Source of the DNA: an uncultured Eubacteriales bacterium
GTDB lineage: Bacteria > Bacillota > Clostridia > Christensenellales > Aristaeellaceae
DNA length: 45,541 bases
Reading direction: 5' to 3'
Assembly (NCBI GenBank): GCA_900315585.1
Contig: OMZP01000023.1
Location: 1-45,541 of the forward strand
Shown: positions 32,592 through 39,918 of the stretch, piece after piece
How positions within the stretch are numbered: the first letter of the stretch is position 1
How the letters are laid out: each line of letters starts with the position of its first letter
Translations under genes and position numbers: made by a program
Notes under the pieces: model-generated
The model's database searches: none
Told to the model about the DNA's origin: nothing
Seen by the model: only the letters and a program-made list of their open reading frames with translations

Positions 32592-33029
32592 ATGAACGAA
32601 ACCGTACAGCTCTTGCAGGACGTGGTGCGCAACGCGCGCACGGGCAGGGACGCGGTGGAGCAGCTGATGGACAAGACCGAGGGCGGCATCAAGGCCGAGC
32701 TTCACAAGGAGCGGGAGACCTACGCGCACACCCAGAAGGAGGGCGAGAGTGCCCTTTCGGACGCGGGCGGACGGGCCGAGCCCACCGGCCCCATGGCCCG
32801 GGCGGGCATGTGGATGGGAATTCAAATGGAGACCCTGACCGACCGCTCCGATTCCCACATCGCCGAGATCCTCATCCAGGGGGCCACGATGGGCGTCATT
32901 GAGATGACCAAGGCCCTGAACACCTACGGCCACGCCGATCCCTCCGCCCGCGACCTCGCCAACCGCTTCGTCGCCCAGCAGAACGCAGCGATTGAGCGGC
33001 AAAAGGGGTTTTTGAGGAATGAAGAATGA
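32592..33029 (+). CDS. Small helical protein of unknown function
   Basis: A 145-residue soluble protein that I cannot assign to a family. It is almost wholly helical and charged: MNETVQLLQDVVRNARTGRD, a Lys/Glu-rich second helix, a short Gly/Pro break (SDAGGRAEPTGPMARAG), then a helix with ETLTDRSDSHIAEILIQGAT and a C-terminal helix ADPSARDLANRFVAQQN. The spacing suggests a four-helix bundle such as ferritin-like proteins, but clear paired metal ligands are not seen. The start at 32592 is backed by TTGGAGG. The last residues FLRNEE come from a repeat tract. It is probably a single-gene unit. Confidence 0.7.
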   Translation: MNETVQLLQDVVRNARTGRDAVEQLMDKTEGGIKAELHKERETYAHTQKEGESALSDAGGRAEPTGPMARAGMWMGIQMETLTDRSDSHIAEILIQGATMGVIEMTKALNTYGHADPSARDLANRFVAQQNAAIERQKGFLRNEE

Positions 33030-33395
33030 AGGAACGAAGAAATGAAGGAATGAGACCGGCAGGCCTTTTGAGAATGGATAATGGAAAATGAGGAATGATG
33101 GCTGCCGCGCGGAATCCGTAGGGGCGCAGGGGTGGACCTTCCACCGTTGCGGCGCACGCCTTTGATGAGAACGACCTCATCCGTCACGGCTTCGCCGTGC
33201 CACCGTTCCACGGGACTGCCGTCCCCGTCTCGCTGAAAACAGCGCGCTGTGCTGTTTTCCAGGCGCTCGACCGCCCCTGCATCCCTGCATCCTCCACGCG
33301 CCAGTCACTATTGCCTATTGCCTATTGCCTAATTCCTAATTCCTAATTCCTAATTCCTAATTCCTAATCCCTAATCCCTAATCCCTACTCCCTCC
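33013..33395. repeat. Repeat nest between the small helical protein and the response regulator
   Basis: No gene is supported. A purine tract (GAATGAAGAATGAAGGAAC type, 33013-33098) opens the gap and a CCTAATTCCTAATTCC tract (33307-33395) closes it. Between them are a GTAGGGGCGCAGGGGTGG element (33101-33153, also at 41645-41699), a family B end (33172-33201), and a 76-bp repeat (about 33195-33270) whose inverted copy is at 43947-44022. Confidence 0.75.
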
Positions 33396-33446
33396 CGTCA
33401 CATTTCACCCCAAATATGATAAAATCTGGGCTTCTTCGGGATTCGG

Positions 33447-33484
33447 TTGCACTAAGTTGAAGGAATGTATATAATAAATATACA
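33447..33484 (+). promoter_or_regulatory. Promoter of the two-component operon, with overlapping palindrome
   Basis: TTGCAC (33447-33452), 17 nt, TATAAT (33470-33475). The perfect inverted repeat TGTATAT-AATAA-ATATACA (33466-33484) covers the -10 and start region, a position suited to repression or autoregulation. Confidence 0.75.
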
Positions 33485-33508
33485 AAAGTGATATTCGGGG
33501 TGATATAA

Positions 33509-34204
33509 ATGTCAATGTATCCTCTTATTCTGATTGCCGATGACGATCCGGTGGTGCATGAGTCGCTGGGGCTGTACCTGGGCTCCGAGGGCTATGAACA
33601 CCAGAGCGCCTACGACGGGCAGCAGGCCCTGGAGATGGTGGAGAGCCTCCACCCGGACATGGTGGTGCTGGATCTGATGATGCCCCGGGTTTCGGGCATC
33701 GACGTCTGCCGCACCATCCGCCAGACCTCTTCCCTGCCCATCATCATGCTCACGGCCAAGGGCGAGGAGATCGACCGCATCCTGGGCCTGGAGCTGGGCG
33801 CGGATGATTACATCGTCAAGCCCTTCTCCCCCCGGGAGGTGCTTGCCCGCATCAAGGCGGTGCTCCGCCGCTTCAGCGAGAAGACCGGCGAGGAGGATTC
33901 CTCCATCATCCGCCTGCCCCAGCTGGAGATCAGCTTGGAGAACTACCAGGTAAAGGTGGCCGGCAAGGTGATTCCCTGCACCCCGAAGGAAGTGGAAATC
34001 CTGCACATGCTCACCAGCAACGTGGGCCAGGTCTTCTCCCGCGAGCAGATCCTCAGCCGCGTTTGGGGCTATGATTACTTCGGAGACACCCGCACCGTGG
34101 ACGCGCACATCAAGCGCATCCGCCAGAAGCTGCCCCAGGAGAACGTGCCCTGGGCGCTGAAGACGGTCTACGGCGTGGGCTACAGGTTTGAGGTCAACGC
34201 ATGA
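33509..34204 (+). CDS. OmpR/PhoB-family response regulator
   Basis: A 231-residue transcription factor. The receiver domain has the acidic pocket Asp11-Asp13 (ADDD), phosphorylated Asp55 (VVLDLMMP), MLTAKG and the K of DDYIVKPFSP. The winged-helix domain (residues about 135-230) ends with RTVDAHIKRIRQK and GVGYRF. Sequence and partner resemble the PhoP/WalR group, but this cannot be settled from sequence. The start is ATG at 33509 (GGGGTGAT upstream); ATG at 33515 is an alternative. It overlaps the histidine kinase gene by 4 bp (ATGA). Confidence 0.93.
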   Translation: MSMYPLILIADDDPVVHESLGLYLGSEGYEHQSAYDGQQALEMVESLHPDMVVLDLMMPRVSGIDVCRTIRQTSSLPIIMLTAKGEEIDRILGLELGADDYIVKPFSPREVLARIKAVLRRFSEKTGEEDSSIIRLPQLEISLENYQVKVAGKVIPCTPKEVEILHMLTSNVGQVFSREQILSRVWGYDYFGDTRTVDAHIKRIRQKLPQENVPWALKTVYGVGYRFEVNA

Positions 34205-35640
34205 GAAAAAATAGCGCGCTTGTCAAGCGCGCGGCACTCTTAGCGGCAATCGCGGTGGCCATCGCGGTTGCCGTGGGTCTGTCTGTCTTCTTTGTGGTGA
34301 GCGGAGGGCAGGCGCCCTCTGCCGCGCGCGATGGGGTCTGGATCCCCCTGGTTTCCGGGGTGGCGGGGCTGATCTGCGCCCTGGCGGCCATCTGGCTCAT
34401 GGCGGAGAAGCTGATGAAAAAGGCCCAGGAGCCGGTGGAAAAGCTCCGGGACGCGGCGGTGGCCATGTCCGAGGGCGACTTGGACGTGCGCGCCGACGAG
34501 TCCGCCGAGGGCGAGGTCGGCCAGGTGGCCAAGGCGGTGAACCAGCTCTCCTGGCAGCTGTCCCGCAACCTGTACACGCTGATCGTGGAGCGCAACCGCC
34601 TGCGCAATATGCTCAACGGCCTCTCCGAGGGCATCGTGGCCATCGACCGGGAGGGCAAGATCACCCACACCAACCCGGCGGTGGAGAAGTTCTTCACCCG
34701 GCGCAAGATCGCGCTGCACCTGCCCGACCCCCGGATGAAGCTGATCGACGACAAGAGCGTCTGGGAGGATTTCGACCGGGTCATTTTAACCGGCGAGCCC
34801 TCCACCCGCAACCTGAACTCCAAGGACATGATCCTGCGGCTGACCATCACGCCCATCGTGGACGAGATCGGCAGCATCGCCGGGGCCGTGGGCCTGTTCA
34901 GCGACATCACCCAGATGGAGCGCCTGGAAAAGACCCGGCGGGACTATGTCTCCAACGTCTCCCACGAGCTGCGCACGCCGCTGACGGCCATGCGCGCGCT
35001 GATCGAGCCCTTGAAGGAGGGCATGGTCACCGAGGAGGCGGACCGGCAGCGGTACTATGACATCATCCTCAGGGAGATTTTGCGCCTGTCCCGGCTCATC
35101 AACGACCAGCTGGAGCTGTCCCGGCTGCAAAGCGGCACCCTGGCCATCCAAAAGAGCGTCATCACCCTGGACGACGTGGTCTACGACGTGTGCGACCGCT
35201 ACGTGACCATCGCCAGGGAGCACGGCCTGGAGCTCCGCGTGGACACCGACTTCACCCAGGCCCCGCCCGTGTACGCCAACGCCGACCGGGTGGAGCAGAT
35301 GCTGATCATCCTGGTGGACAACGCCATCAAGTACACCGAGACCGGCTCCGTCATCGTCTCCGCCGACTGGGACGAGGAGAAGGTGACGATGCACGTGAAG
35401 GACACCGGCATCGGCATCGAGGAGACCGACCTGCCCTATGTGTTCGACCGGTTCTACAAGGTGGACAAGGCCCACAGCGGCAAGGGCAGCGGCCTCGGCC
35501 TCTCCATCGCCAAGGAGCTGCTCAAACAGATGAACGAGGACATCTGGGTCGACAGCGAAAAGGGCGTGGGGACGGAGTTCAGCTTTACGATTCATCTTCC
35601 CAAAAAGGAAGATGAATCGCCAGAAGAGTTAAGAGATTAG
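34201..35640 (+). CDS. Sensor histidine kinase (HAMP-PAS-HisKA-HATPase)
   Basis: A 479-residue membrane kinase. Two membrane helices (residues about 10-33 and 47-68) are separated by only about 15-20 residues, so there is almost no outside sensor domain. A HAMP linker (about 68-120), a PAS domain (about 135-235), the dimerisation domain with His255 in SNVSHELRTPLT, and the ATPase domain with LVDNAIKYT, DTGIGI, FDRFYKVDKAHSG and GSGLGLSIAKEL follow. The layout is that of PhoR/WalK kinases, and it is translationally coupled to the response regulator. Signal perception is more likely in the membrane or PAS domain than outside. Confidence 0.93.
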   Translation: MRKNSALVKRAALLAAIAVAIAVAVGLSVFFVVSGGQAPSAARDGVWIPLVSGVAGLICALAAIWLMAEKLMKKAQEPVEKLRDAAVAMSEGDLDVRADESAEGEVGQVAKAVNQLSWQLSRNLYTLIVERNRLRNMLNGLSEGIVAIDREGKITHTNPAVEKFFTRRKIALHLPDPRMKLIDDKSVWEDFDRVILTGEPSTRNLNSKDMILRLTITPIVDEIGSIAGAVGLFSDITQMERLEKTRRDYVSNVSHELRTPLTAMRALIEPLKEGMVTEEADRQRYYDIILREILRLSRLINDQLELSRLQSGTLAIQKSVITLDDVVYDVCDRYVTIAREHGLELRVDTDFTQAPPVYANADRVEQMLIILVDNAIKYTETGSVIVSADWDEEKVTMHVKDTGIGIEETDLPYVFDRFYKVDKAHSGKGSGLGLSIAKELLKQMNEDIWVDSEKGVGTEFSFTIHLPKKEDESPEELRD

Positions 35641-35714
35641 AGTTTAGAGTTCAGATGAGATGGCGTTGAGGACTCTATTGTCTCAACTCTCAACTCTTCA
35701 CTCTGAACTCTTTT
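35637..35714. repeat. Paired purine/pyrimidine tracts after the kinase gene
   Basis: TTAGAGTTTAGAGTTCAGATG (about 35637-35657, over the stop codon) is followed by complementary CTCAACTCTCAACTC and ACTCTGAACTC segments (35683-35712). The hairpin could end the two-component transcript; TTTTGATTTTT follows it. Confidence 0.7.
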
Positions 35715-35751
35715 GATTTTTCATATTTTTGTCACGAGAGGTTTTTAGTAT

Positions 35752-37014
35752 ATGTCACGTCGTTCCCTCCACCGCCGCCGCAGGGCGCAGGGCGGATGCC
35801 TGTCCTGGGCCATCGGCCTGCTGGCCGTGGCGGCGCTGGCGCTGGTCGCCGCGCTGCTGATCACCAGCCGCATGGCTCCCCCAGCAAAGCCCGCGGAGCC
35901 GGTGGTCACCCTTGATCCGGACGCCACCCCGGCGCCCACGGGCGGGCTTGAGATGGTGCTGACGGCGGACAGCTTTGAGGGCGAGGGCCGCCAGATTCCC
36001 GTGCTGACCCCGTCCCCCAGCCCCACCCCGGAGCCGACGCCCTCCCCCGCGCCCACCTACAACCCGGACGAGCCCTTCGCCCTGGTGCGGCCCCAGCCCA
36101 TCGGCGAGGGCTTCCTGCCCATCTTCAACAAGGCCAACACCGAGGACAAGCGCATCGCCATCACCCTGGACGAGTGCACCGGCGCGGCCATCACCCAGAA
36201 GTTCGCCCTGGCCGCCGCCCAGTACGGCGCGAAGCTGACGCTGTTCCCCAGCGGGGAGAACGCGCTGCTCAAGGGCATGGCGGACGTTTTGAAGGTGTGC
36301 CTCTACCAGATGAATTTCGAGCTTGAAAACCGCTGCTACAGCGCGGCCTCCCGGCTCTACACCATGAACGACGCCATGATGGCCGCGGAGATCTGGAAGC
36401 AGGAGGTGGCCCTGAGCTACGTGCTGGGCACCCGCTACCATCCCCACTTCCTGCGGCTCTACGGCGGCGACGGCGAGAACGATTTGCGCACCCACACCTT
36501 CCTCTACGAGCAGGGCTACCTGGGCGTGGCCCACTGGACCTTCAACGGCGGCACCATGGCCGAGGGCAAGATCGGCAAGAACCTGGCCCCCGGCAACATC
36601 TACTACTTCAAGTCCACCGAGAACGACCTGAGGATGATGGAGCTGCTCATGGACGAGGCCCGGGGCCAGGGCTATGAGATGGTGACGATGAACGAGCTCT
36701 TCGGCTACGAGCCCAACGCCATGGAGGACGGCGTGAACGTGCTCCAGGAGGCCATGCCGGAGCTGGTCAAGACGGACATCCCCTATTACTTCATGAAGAC
36801 CGGCGACTGCACCTGGGCCACGAACCTGCTGCAGCGGCGGCTCATCGAGCTGGGCTACCTCTCCGAGGGCAACGCCGACGGCGTGTTCGGCAGCGGCACC
36901 GCCGCCGCCCTCAGCGCCTTCCAGGCCAAGCTGGGCCTGGCCGCCACCGGCGCCGCCGACCCCATCACCCAGGAGCGGATCTTTGAAAAGGACGCCCCGC
37001 GGGTGGACGAGTAG
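35752..37014 (+). CDS. NodB-like protein with lost catalytic residues and a peptidoglycan-binding domain
   Basis: A 420-residue membrane-anchored cell-envelope protein. A basic N terminus and one membrane helix (residues about 18-42) are followed by a Pro/Thr/Ser-rich stalk (PSPSPTPEPTPSPAPT, about 84-102), a polysaccharide deacetylase-like domain (about 120-330) and a C-terminal PG_binding_1 domain (NLLQRRLIELGYLSEGNADG, about 365-415). The NodB metal and catalytic motifs are gone. TFDDG reads TLDEC, the H-x3-H pair reads ENRCYSAA, and the late LLH motif reads YYFKS. Its paralogue at 39919 keeps the histidines. A wall-binding, non-enzymatic role is inferred. Confidence 0.8.
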   Translation: MSRRSLHRRRRAQGGCLSWAIGLLAVAALALVAALLITSRMAPPAKPAEPVVTLDPDATPAPTGGLEMVLTADSFEGEGRQIPVLTPSPSPTPEPTPSPAPTYNPDEPFALVRPQPIGEGFLPIFNKANTEDKRIAITLDECTGAAITQKFALAAAQYGAKLTLFPSGENALLKGMADVLKVCLYQMNFELENRCYSAASRLYTMNDAMMAAEIWKQEVALSYVLGTRYHPHFLRLYGGDGENDLRTHTFLYEQGYLGVAHWTFNGGTMAEGKIGKNLAPGNIYYFKSTENDLRMMELLMDEARGQGYEMVTMNELFGYEPNAMEDGVNVLQEAMPELVKTDIPYYFMKTGDCTWATNLLQRRLIELGYLSEGNADGVFGSGTAAALSAFQAKLGLAATGAADPITQERIFEKDAPRVDE

Positions 37015-37358
37015 CGGAGTGAGGAGTGAGGAGTTAGGAGTGAGGAATGAGGAATGAGGAGTGAGGAATGGCGGTGCAAATCCCTTCGGGATTTGTTTTG
37101 AACAAGGGGAATCGGATTACCACGTCGGTTCCGTTTATGAATGGAAAATGGATAATGGAGAATGCCGGGAAACGGCAGGCCATCCCTTCGCTCCCACGGG
37201 ATTCCCATACGCAACGAACAGATCCTTCACTTCGTTCAGGATGACAACGATTCAAGCCTGTCATCCTGAGCGGAGCGAAGGATCTTTTCATTCTCCATTT
37301 TCCATTCCTCATTCCTAACTCCTCATTCCTCATTCCTCACTCCTCACTCCTAACTCCC
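37014..37358. repeat. Repeat nest between the NodB-like gene and the LacI gene
   Basis: A GAGTGAGGAATGAGG tract (37016-37069) begins 2 nt after the stop codon, and a complementary CATTCCTCATTCCTC tract (37291-37358) ends 13 nt before the LacI promoter. Inside are the hairpin CAAATCCCTTCGGGATTTG (37077-37095), further short A/G tracts, and two facing copies of the TCATCCTGAGCG...AAGGATC repeat (about 37210-37235 and 37261-37285). No gene is supported. Confidence 0.75.
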
Positions 37359-37370
37359 CCGAAAAACCCC

Positions 37371-37422
37371 TTGCATTTTCCTCTCATTTTCGGTATACTC
37401 TGTATAGGCGAAACCGTTTTAG
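37371..37422 (+). promoter_or_regulatory. Promoter and putative operator of the LacI-family gene
   Basis: TTGCAT (37371-37376), 17 nt, TATACT (37394-37399). Immediately downstream, GCGAAACCGTTTTAG (37408-37422) is a near-palindrome with the AAACCGTTT core typical of LacI-family operators. It covers the start of transcription, which suggests autorepression. Confidence 0.7.
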
Positions 37423-37469
37423 AAAAGTGGCTCCACAGCGGACGCGCCGAAGCGGGGGAGGAATTTGCC

Positions 37470-38483
37470 ATGTCTGTGACGATCAAGGATGTCGCGCGCA
37501 ACTGCAACCTGTCCATTTCCACGGTCAGCAAGGTGTTCAACGGCTATCCGGACATCAGCGAGCTGACCCGCCGCCAGGTGATGGAGGCGGCCAGGGAGAT
37601 CGGCTACAAGCCCAACGCGCTGGCGCGGGCGTTGAAGACCAACCGCAGCTTCAACCTGGGCGTGCTGTTTGTGGACGACAACATCTCCGGCCTGATGCAC
37701 CCCTTCTTCGCGGCGGTGCTGAACGCCTTCAAGGCCGAGGCCGAGCGCCAGGGCTATGACATCACCTTCATCAACCACAACATCGGCACCATGGAGATGA
37801 CCTACCTGGAGCACTGCCGCTATCGCAACGTGGACGGCGTGTGCCTGGCCTGCGTGGATTTCTATTCCAATGAGGTGGCGGAGCTGACGGCCAGCACCAT
37901 CCCCTGCGTCACCATCGACCACCTGTTTGAGGGCTGTCCCAGCATCATCTCCGACAACCTGAACGGCATCCACCTGCTGGTGGACCGGGCGGTGGCCCTG
38001 GGCCACACGCGCATCGCCTACATCCACGGCCAGCGCAACTCCCTGGTCACGGAAAACCGCATCAAGGGCTTCTATCGGGCCATGGAGTATCACGGGCTGT
38101 CCGTGCCGGAGGCCTATGTGCGCCAGGGCCGCTACGACGACGCCGAGGACATCCACGGCCACATCCGGGCGCTGCTGGCCCTGCCGGAAAGGCCGACCTG
38201 CATCCTGCTGCCCGACGACGCCTCCTATTTCGGCGCGCTGGAGGTGCTGCGGGAGAAGGGGCTTCGGGTGCCGGAGGACATCTCCCTGGCCGGGTACGAC
38301 GGCGTGCGCTCCATCCAGGTGGTTCGGCCCCGGCTCACCACCGTGCGCCAGGACAGCGCCGCCATGGGCCGCGAGGCCGCCAAGCGCCTCATCGACCACA
38401 TTCTTCATCCCACCGAGCCCTGCGACCCCGTGCTCATCCCCACCGAGCTCATGGAGGGTGAGACGCTGGGGAGAGCGGAGTGA
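37470..38483 (+). CDS. LacI-family transcriptional regulator
   Basis: A 337-residue repressor-type regulator. The N-terminal helix-turn-helix is textbook (VTIKDVARNCNLSISTVSKV, residues 3-22), followed by the hinge GYKPNALARALKTNRS and a periplasmic-binding-protein-like sensor domain (about 62-330) with LGVLFVDD, VDGVCLA, HTRIAYIHG and ISLAGYDG. The ligand is unknown but is likely a sugar or sugar derivative. The start at 37470 follows GGGGGAGG; the longer upstream frame has no ribosome binding site and would overlap the promoter. No sugar transport gene is adjacent. The flanking genes are the two NodB-like paralogues. Confidence 0.92.
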   Translation: MSVTIKDVARNCNLSISTVSKVFNGYPDISELTRRQVMEAAREIGYKPNALARALKTNRSFNLGVLFVDDNISGLMHPFFAAVLNAFKAEAERQGYDITFINHNIGTMEMTYLEHCRYRNVDGVCLACVDFYSNEVAELTASTIPCVTIDHLFEGCPSIISDNLNGIHLLVDRAVALGHTRIAYIHGQRNSLVTENRIKGFYRAMEYHGLSVPEAYVRQGRYDDAEDIHGHIRALLALPERPTCILLPDDASYFGALEVLREKGLRVPEDISLAGYDGVRSIQVVRPRLTTVRQDSAAMGREAAKRLIDHILHPTEPCDPVLIPTELMEGETLGRAE

Positions 38484-38755
38484 GGAGAGTGGAGTGTGGA
38501 GTTAAAGTGAGTGGCTGACGCGGGTAGAAACTCCTCTCCACATGCCCGCCGCCTTCCGGTTCCCTTCGTACAGATCCTTCGCACGGCGCGGTTTTCAATC
38601 CCCTGGATTGAAAATCCGCGGTCCGGCCCACAGGCCGGACTTGGAAACCCTCCGGGTTTCCAACCGATTCGCTGTCATCCTGAGCACAGCGAAGGATCTG
38701 TTCGTTTCCATTCTCAATTCCTTCATTTCTTCATTTCTTCATTCCTTCATTCACC
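38473..38755. repeat. Hairpin array with flanking tracts, LacI to Cys-rich gene
   Basis: A purine tract (38473-38510) begins at the LacI stop and a CATTCCTTCATTTC-type tract (38706-38753) closes the gap. Inside are three consecutive hairpins: TTTTCAATCC/GGATTGAAAA (38592-38614), GTCCGGCC/GGCCGGAC (38621-38640) and TTGGAAACCC/GGGTTTCCAA (38641-38663). They are followed by a TCATCCTGAGCACAGCGAAG repeat (about 38676-38700). Confidence 0.75.
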
Positions 38756-38811
38756 CCTTCCGCTCCTTTCGCGTAGTATACCCCGACCCCCCCAAGAAAG
38801 GAGCAACAACC

Positions 38812-39450
38812 ATGGCAAACAAATATCGCTGCGGCTGCGGATCGCGCCGCAATTCCAATAGCTACGGCTGCCTGGACAGCGTGAACGCGCGCTGGCGCTG
38901 GGAGAACTTCCCCTACTATGACGGGCCCTGCCCGGACGTGGACGGGGACTACTGCAACGACACCGGCAACGACAGCGGCTGCAACTGCGACCGGTGCGAC
39001 CGGTGCGACCGGGGCGACCGGGGCGACCGCCGCCGCTGCCGCAGGCGGGGCATGTGCTGCGGCCTGTTCACCGCGATGCTGCCCATGGCGGTCACCGCCA
39101 ACGGCATCGTCCCCCTGGGCGTCACCGGCTGCCTGAACGGCAAGGAGGACTTCGCCCTGAACTCCGGCCTGATCACCCTGAAGCGGGCGGGCACCTATAT
39201 GGCCACCTACACCGTGCGGGTGCCGGAGGGCGCGACGCTGGACACCATCGCCACGCTGAACGTGAACGACGCCTCCCAGTCCTCGGCCATCACCCAGGTG
39301 GGCGGCACGGCCCCCTACGCCACCACCGCCCAGGCCGTGTTCGAGGCCGACGCGGGCGACACCGTCACCCTGCGCACCTCCGAGGCCATCAACATCGCCA
39401 CCACCAACGCCCAGCCGCTGTTCACGCTGTCGCTGATGAAATTGGACTAA
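38812..39450 (+). CDS. Cys-rich protein with CDR/GDR repeats and a BclA-like C-terminal domain
   Basis: A 212-residue protein. The N-terminal third is rich in Cys, Arg, Asn and Tyr (YRCGCGSRRNSNSYGC), then three C-D-R and two G-D-R triplets (residues 59-73), encoded by five near-identical 9-bp repeats at 38986-39030, and an RRRCRRRGMCC stretch. The C-terminal 110 residues look like the jelly-roll domain at the end of BclA-type exosporium proteins (SGLITLKRAGTYMATYTVRV, AGDTVTLRTSEA, LFTLSLMKLD). A spore-surface or envelope protein is inferred. There is no signal peptide, as in exosporium proteins. The ribosome binding site is AAAGGAG before 38812. Confidence 0.7.
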   Translation: MANKYRCGCGSRRNSNSYGCLDSVNARWRWENFPYYDGPCPDVDGDYCNDTGNDSGCNCDRCDRCDRGDRGDRRRCRRRGMCCGLFTAMLPMAVTANGIVPLGVTGCLNGKEDFALNSGLITLKRAGTYMATYTVRVPEGATLDTIATLNVNDASQSSAITQVGGTAPYATTAQAVFEADAGDTVTLRTSEAINIATTNAQPLFTLSLMKLD

Positions 39451-39591
39451 TACTAAATTCCATCTAATCCATGCACATCTGCGTGCGTCTTTTCCGCCCT
39501 GGCTGTGCTTCGCTTCGGTCAACGATGCGCTGCATCGCCTCCCTCGAAAAATCCACTCCGCATTTGTACATGTTTTAGAAGGAATTTAGTA
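39451..39591. mobile_element. IS630-type MITE, 141 bp with TA ends
   Basis: Terminal inverted repeats TACTAAATTCCATCTAA (39451-39467) and TTAGAAGGAATTTAGTA (39575-39591) match at 16 of 17 bases. The outermost TA on each side can be read as the duplicated target of an IS630/Tc1-mariner element. There is no coding capacity inside. It begins right after the stop codon of the Cys-rich gene. Confidence 0.75.
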
Positions 39592-39610
39592 TAATATGTG
39601 ACAAATCCCC

Positions 39611-39640
39611 ACGGGCGCGGCTTGCCGCGCCCGTTTCGTT
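39611..39640 (+). terminator. GC-rich terminator hairpin
   Basis: ACGGGCGCGGC (39611-39621) pairs with GCCGCGCCCGT (39624-39634), followed by TTCGTT. It probably ends the Cys-rich gene transcript 160 nt after its stop codon, past the MITE. The T-tract is imperfect and merges with the next -35 element. Confidence 0.7.
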
Positions 39641-39667
39641 GACTTTAAATGATAATTCTGTTATACT
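39639..39667 (+). promoter_or_regulatory. Promoter of the NodB-dUTPase operon
   Basis: TTGACT (39639-39644), 17 nt, TATACT (39662-39667). The start codon is 252 nt downstream, so the predicted 5' UTR is about 245 nt and contains a complete family A repeat. Confidence 0.78.
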
Positions 39668-39716
39668 TTCGATGGATAAGAAGGCGGAGAAGGTCGATGT
39701 CATTCAGATGAGCAGA

Positions 39717-39836
39717 GACAATCCCTCCGGCCCGCTTCGCGGTCCACCTCCCTTTACACAAGGGAGGCTTTGGACGCGAAACAGAAGGCTCCCTTGTGTA
39801 AGGGGAGCTGTCTGCGAAGCAGACTGAGGGGTTGTT
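39717..39836 (+). repeat. Family A repeat inside a predicted 5' UTR
   Basis: It runs from GACAATCCCTCC to GAGGGGTTGTT with the two internal hairpins CCTCCCTTTACACAAGGGAGG and CTCCCTTGTG...AGGGGAGCTG. In the mRNA of the 39919 gene these would fold 80 nt ahead of the ribosome binding site. Confidence 0.85.
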
Positions 39837-39918
39837 TCCATCGAAGGACCCTATCTGAATGACATTGCGAAGACGGCCCGTCTTGTCCGCTTTGTCACGC
39901 TTACAGGAGGCGATCGCC

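Noticed and set aside
38542..38811. Upstream extension of the Cys-rich protein
   Set aside because: The frame is open, but the sequence is translated hairpins and repeat tracts. The ATG at 38812 has a good AAAGGAG site.
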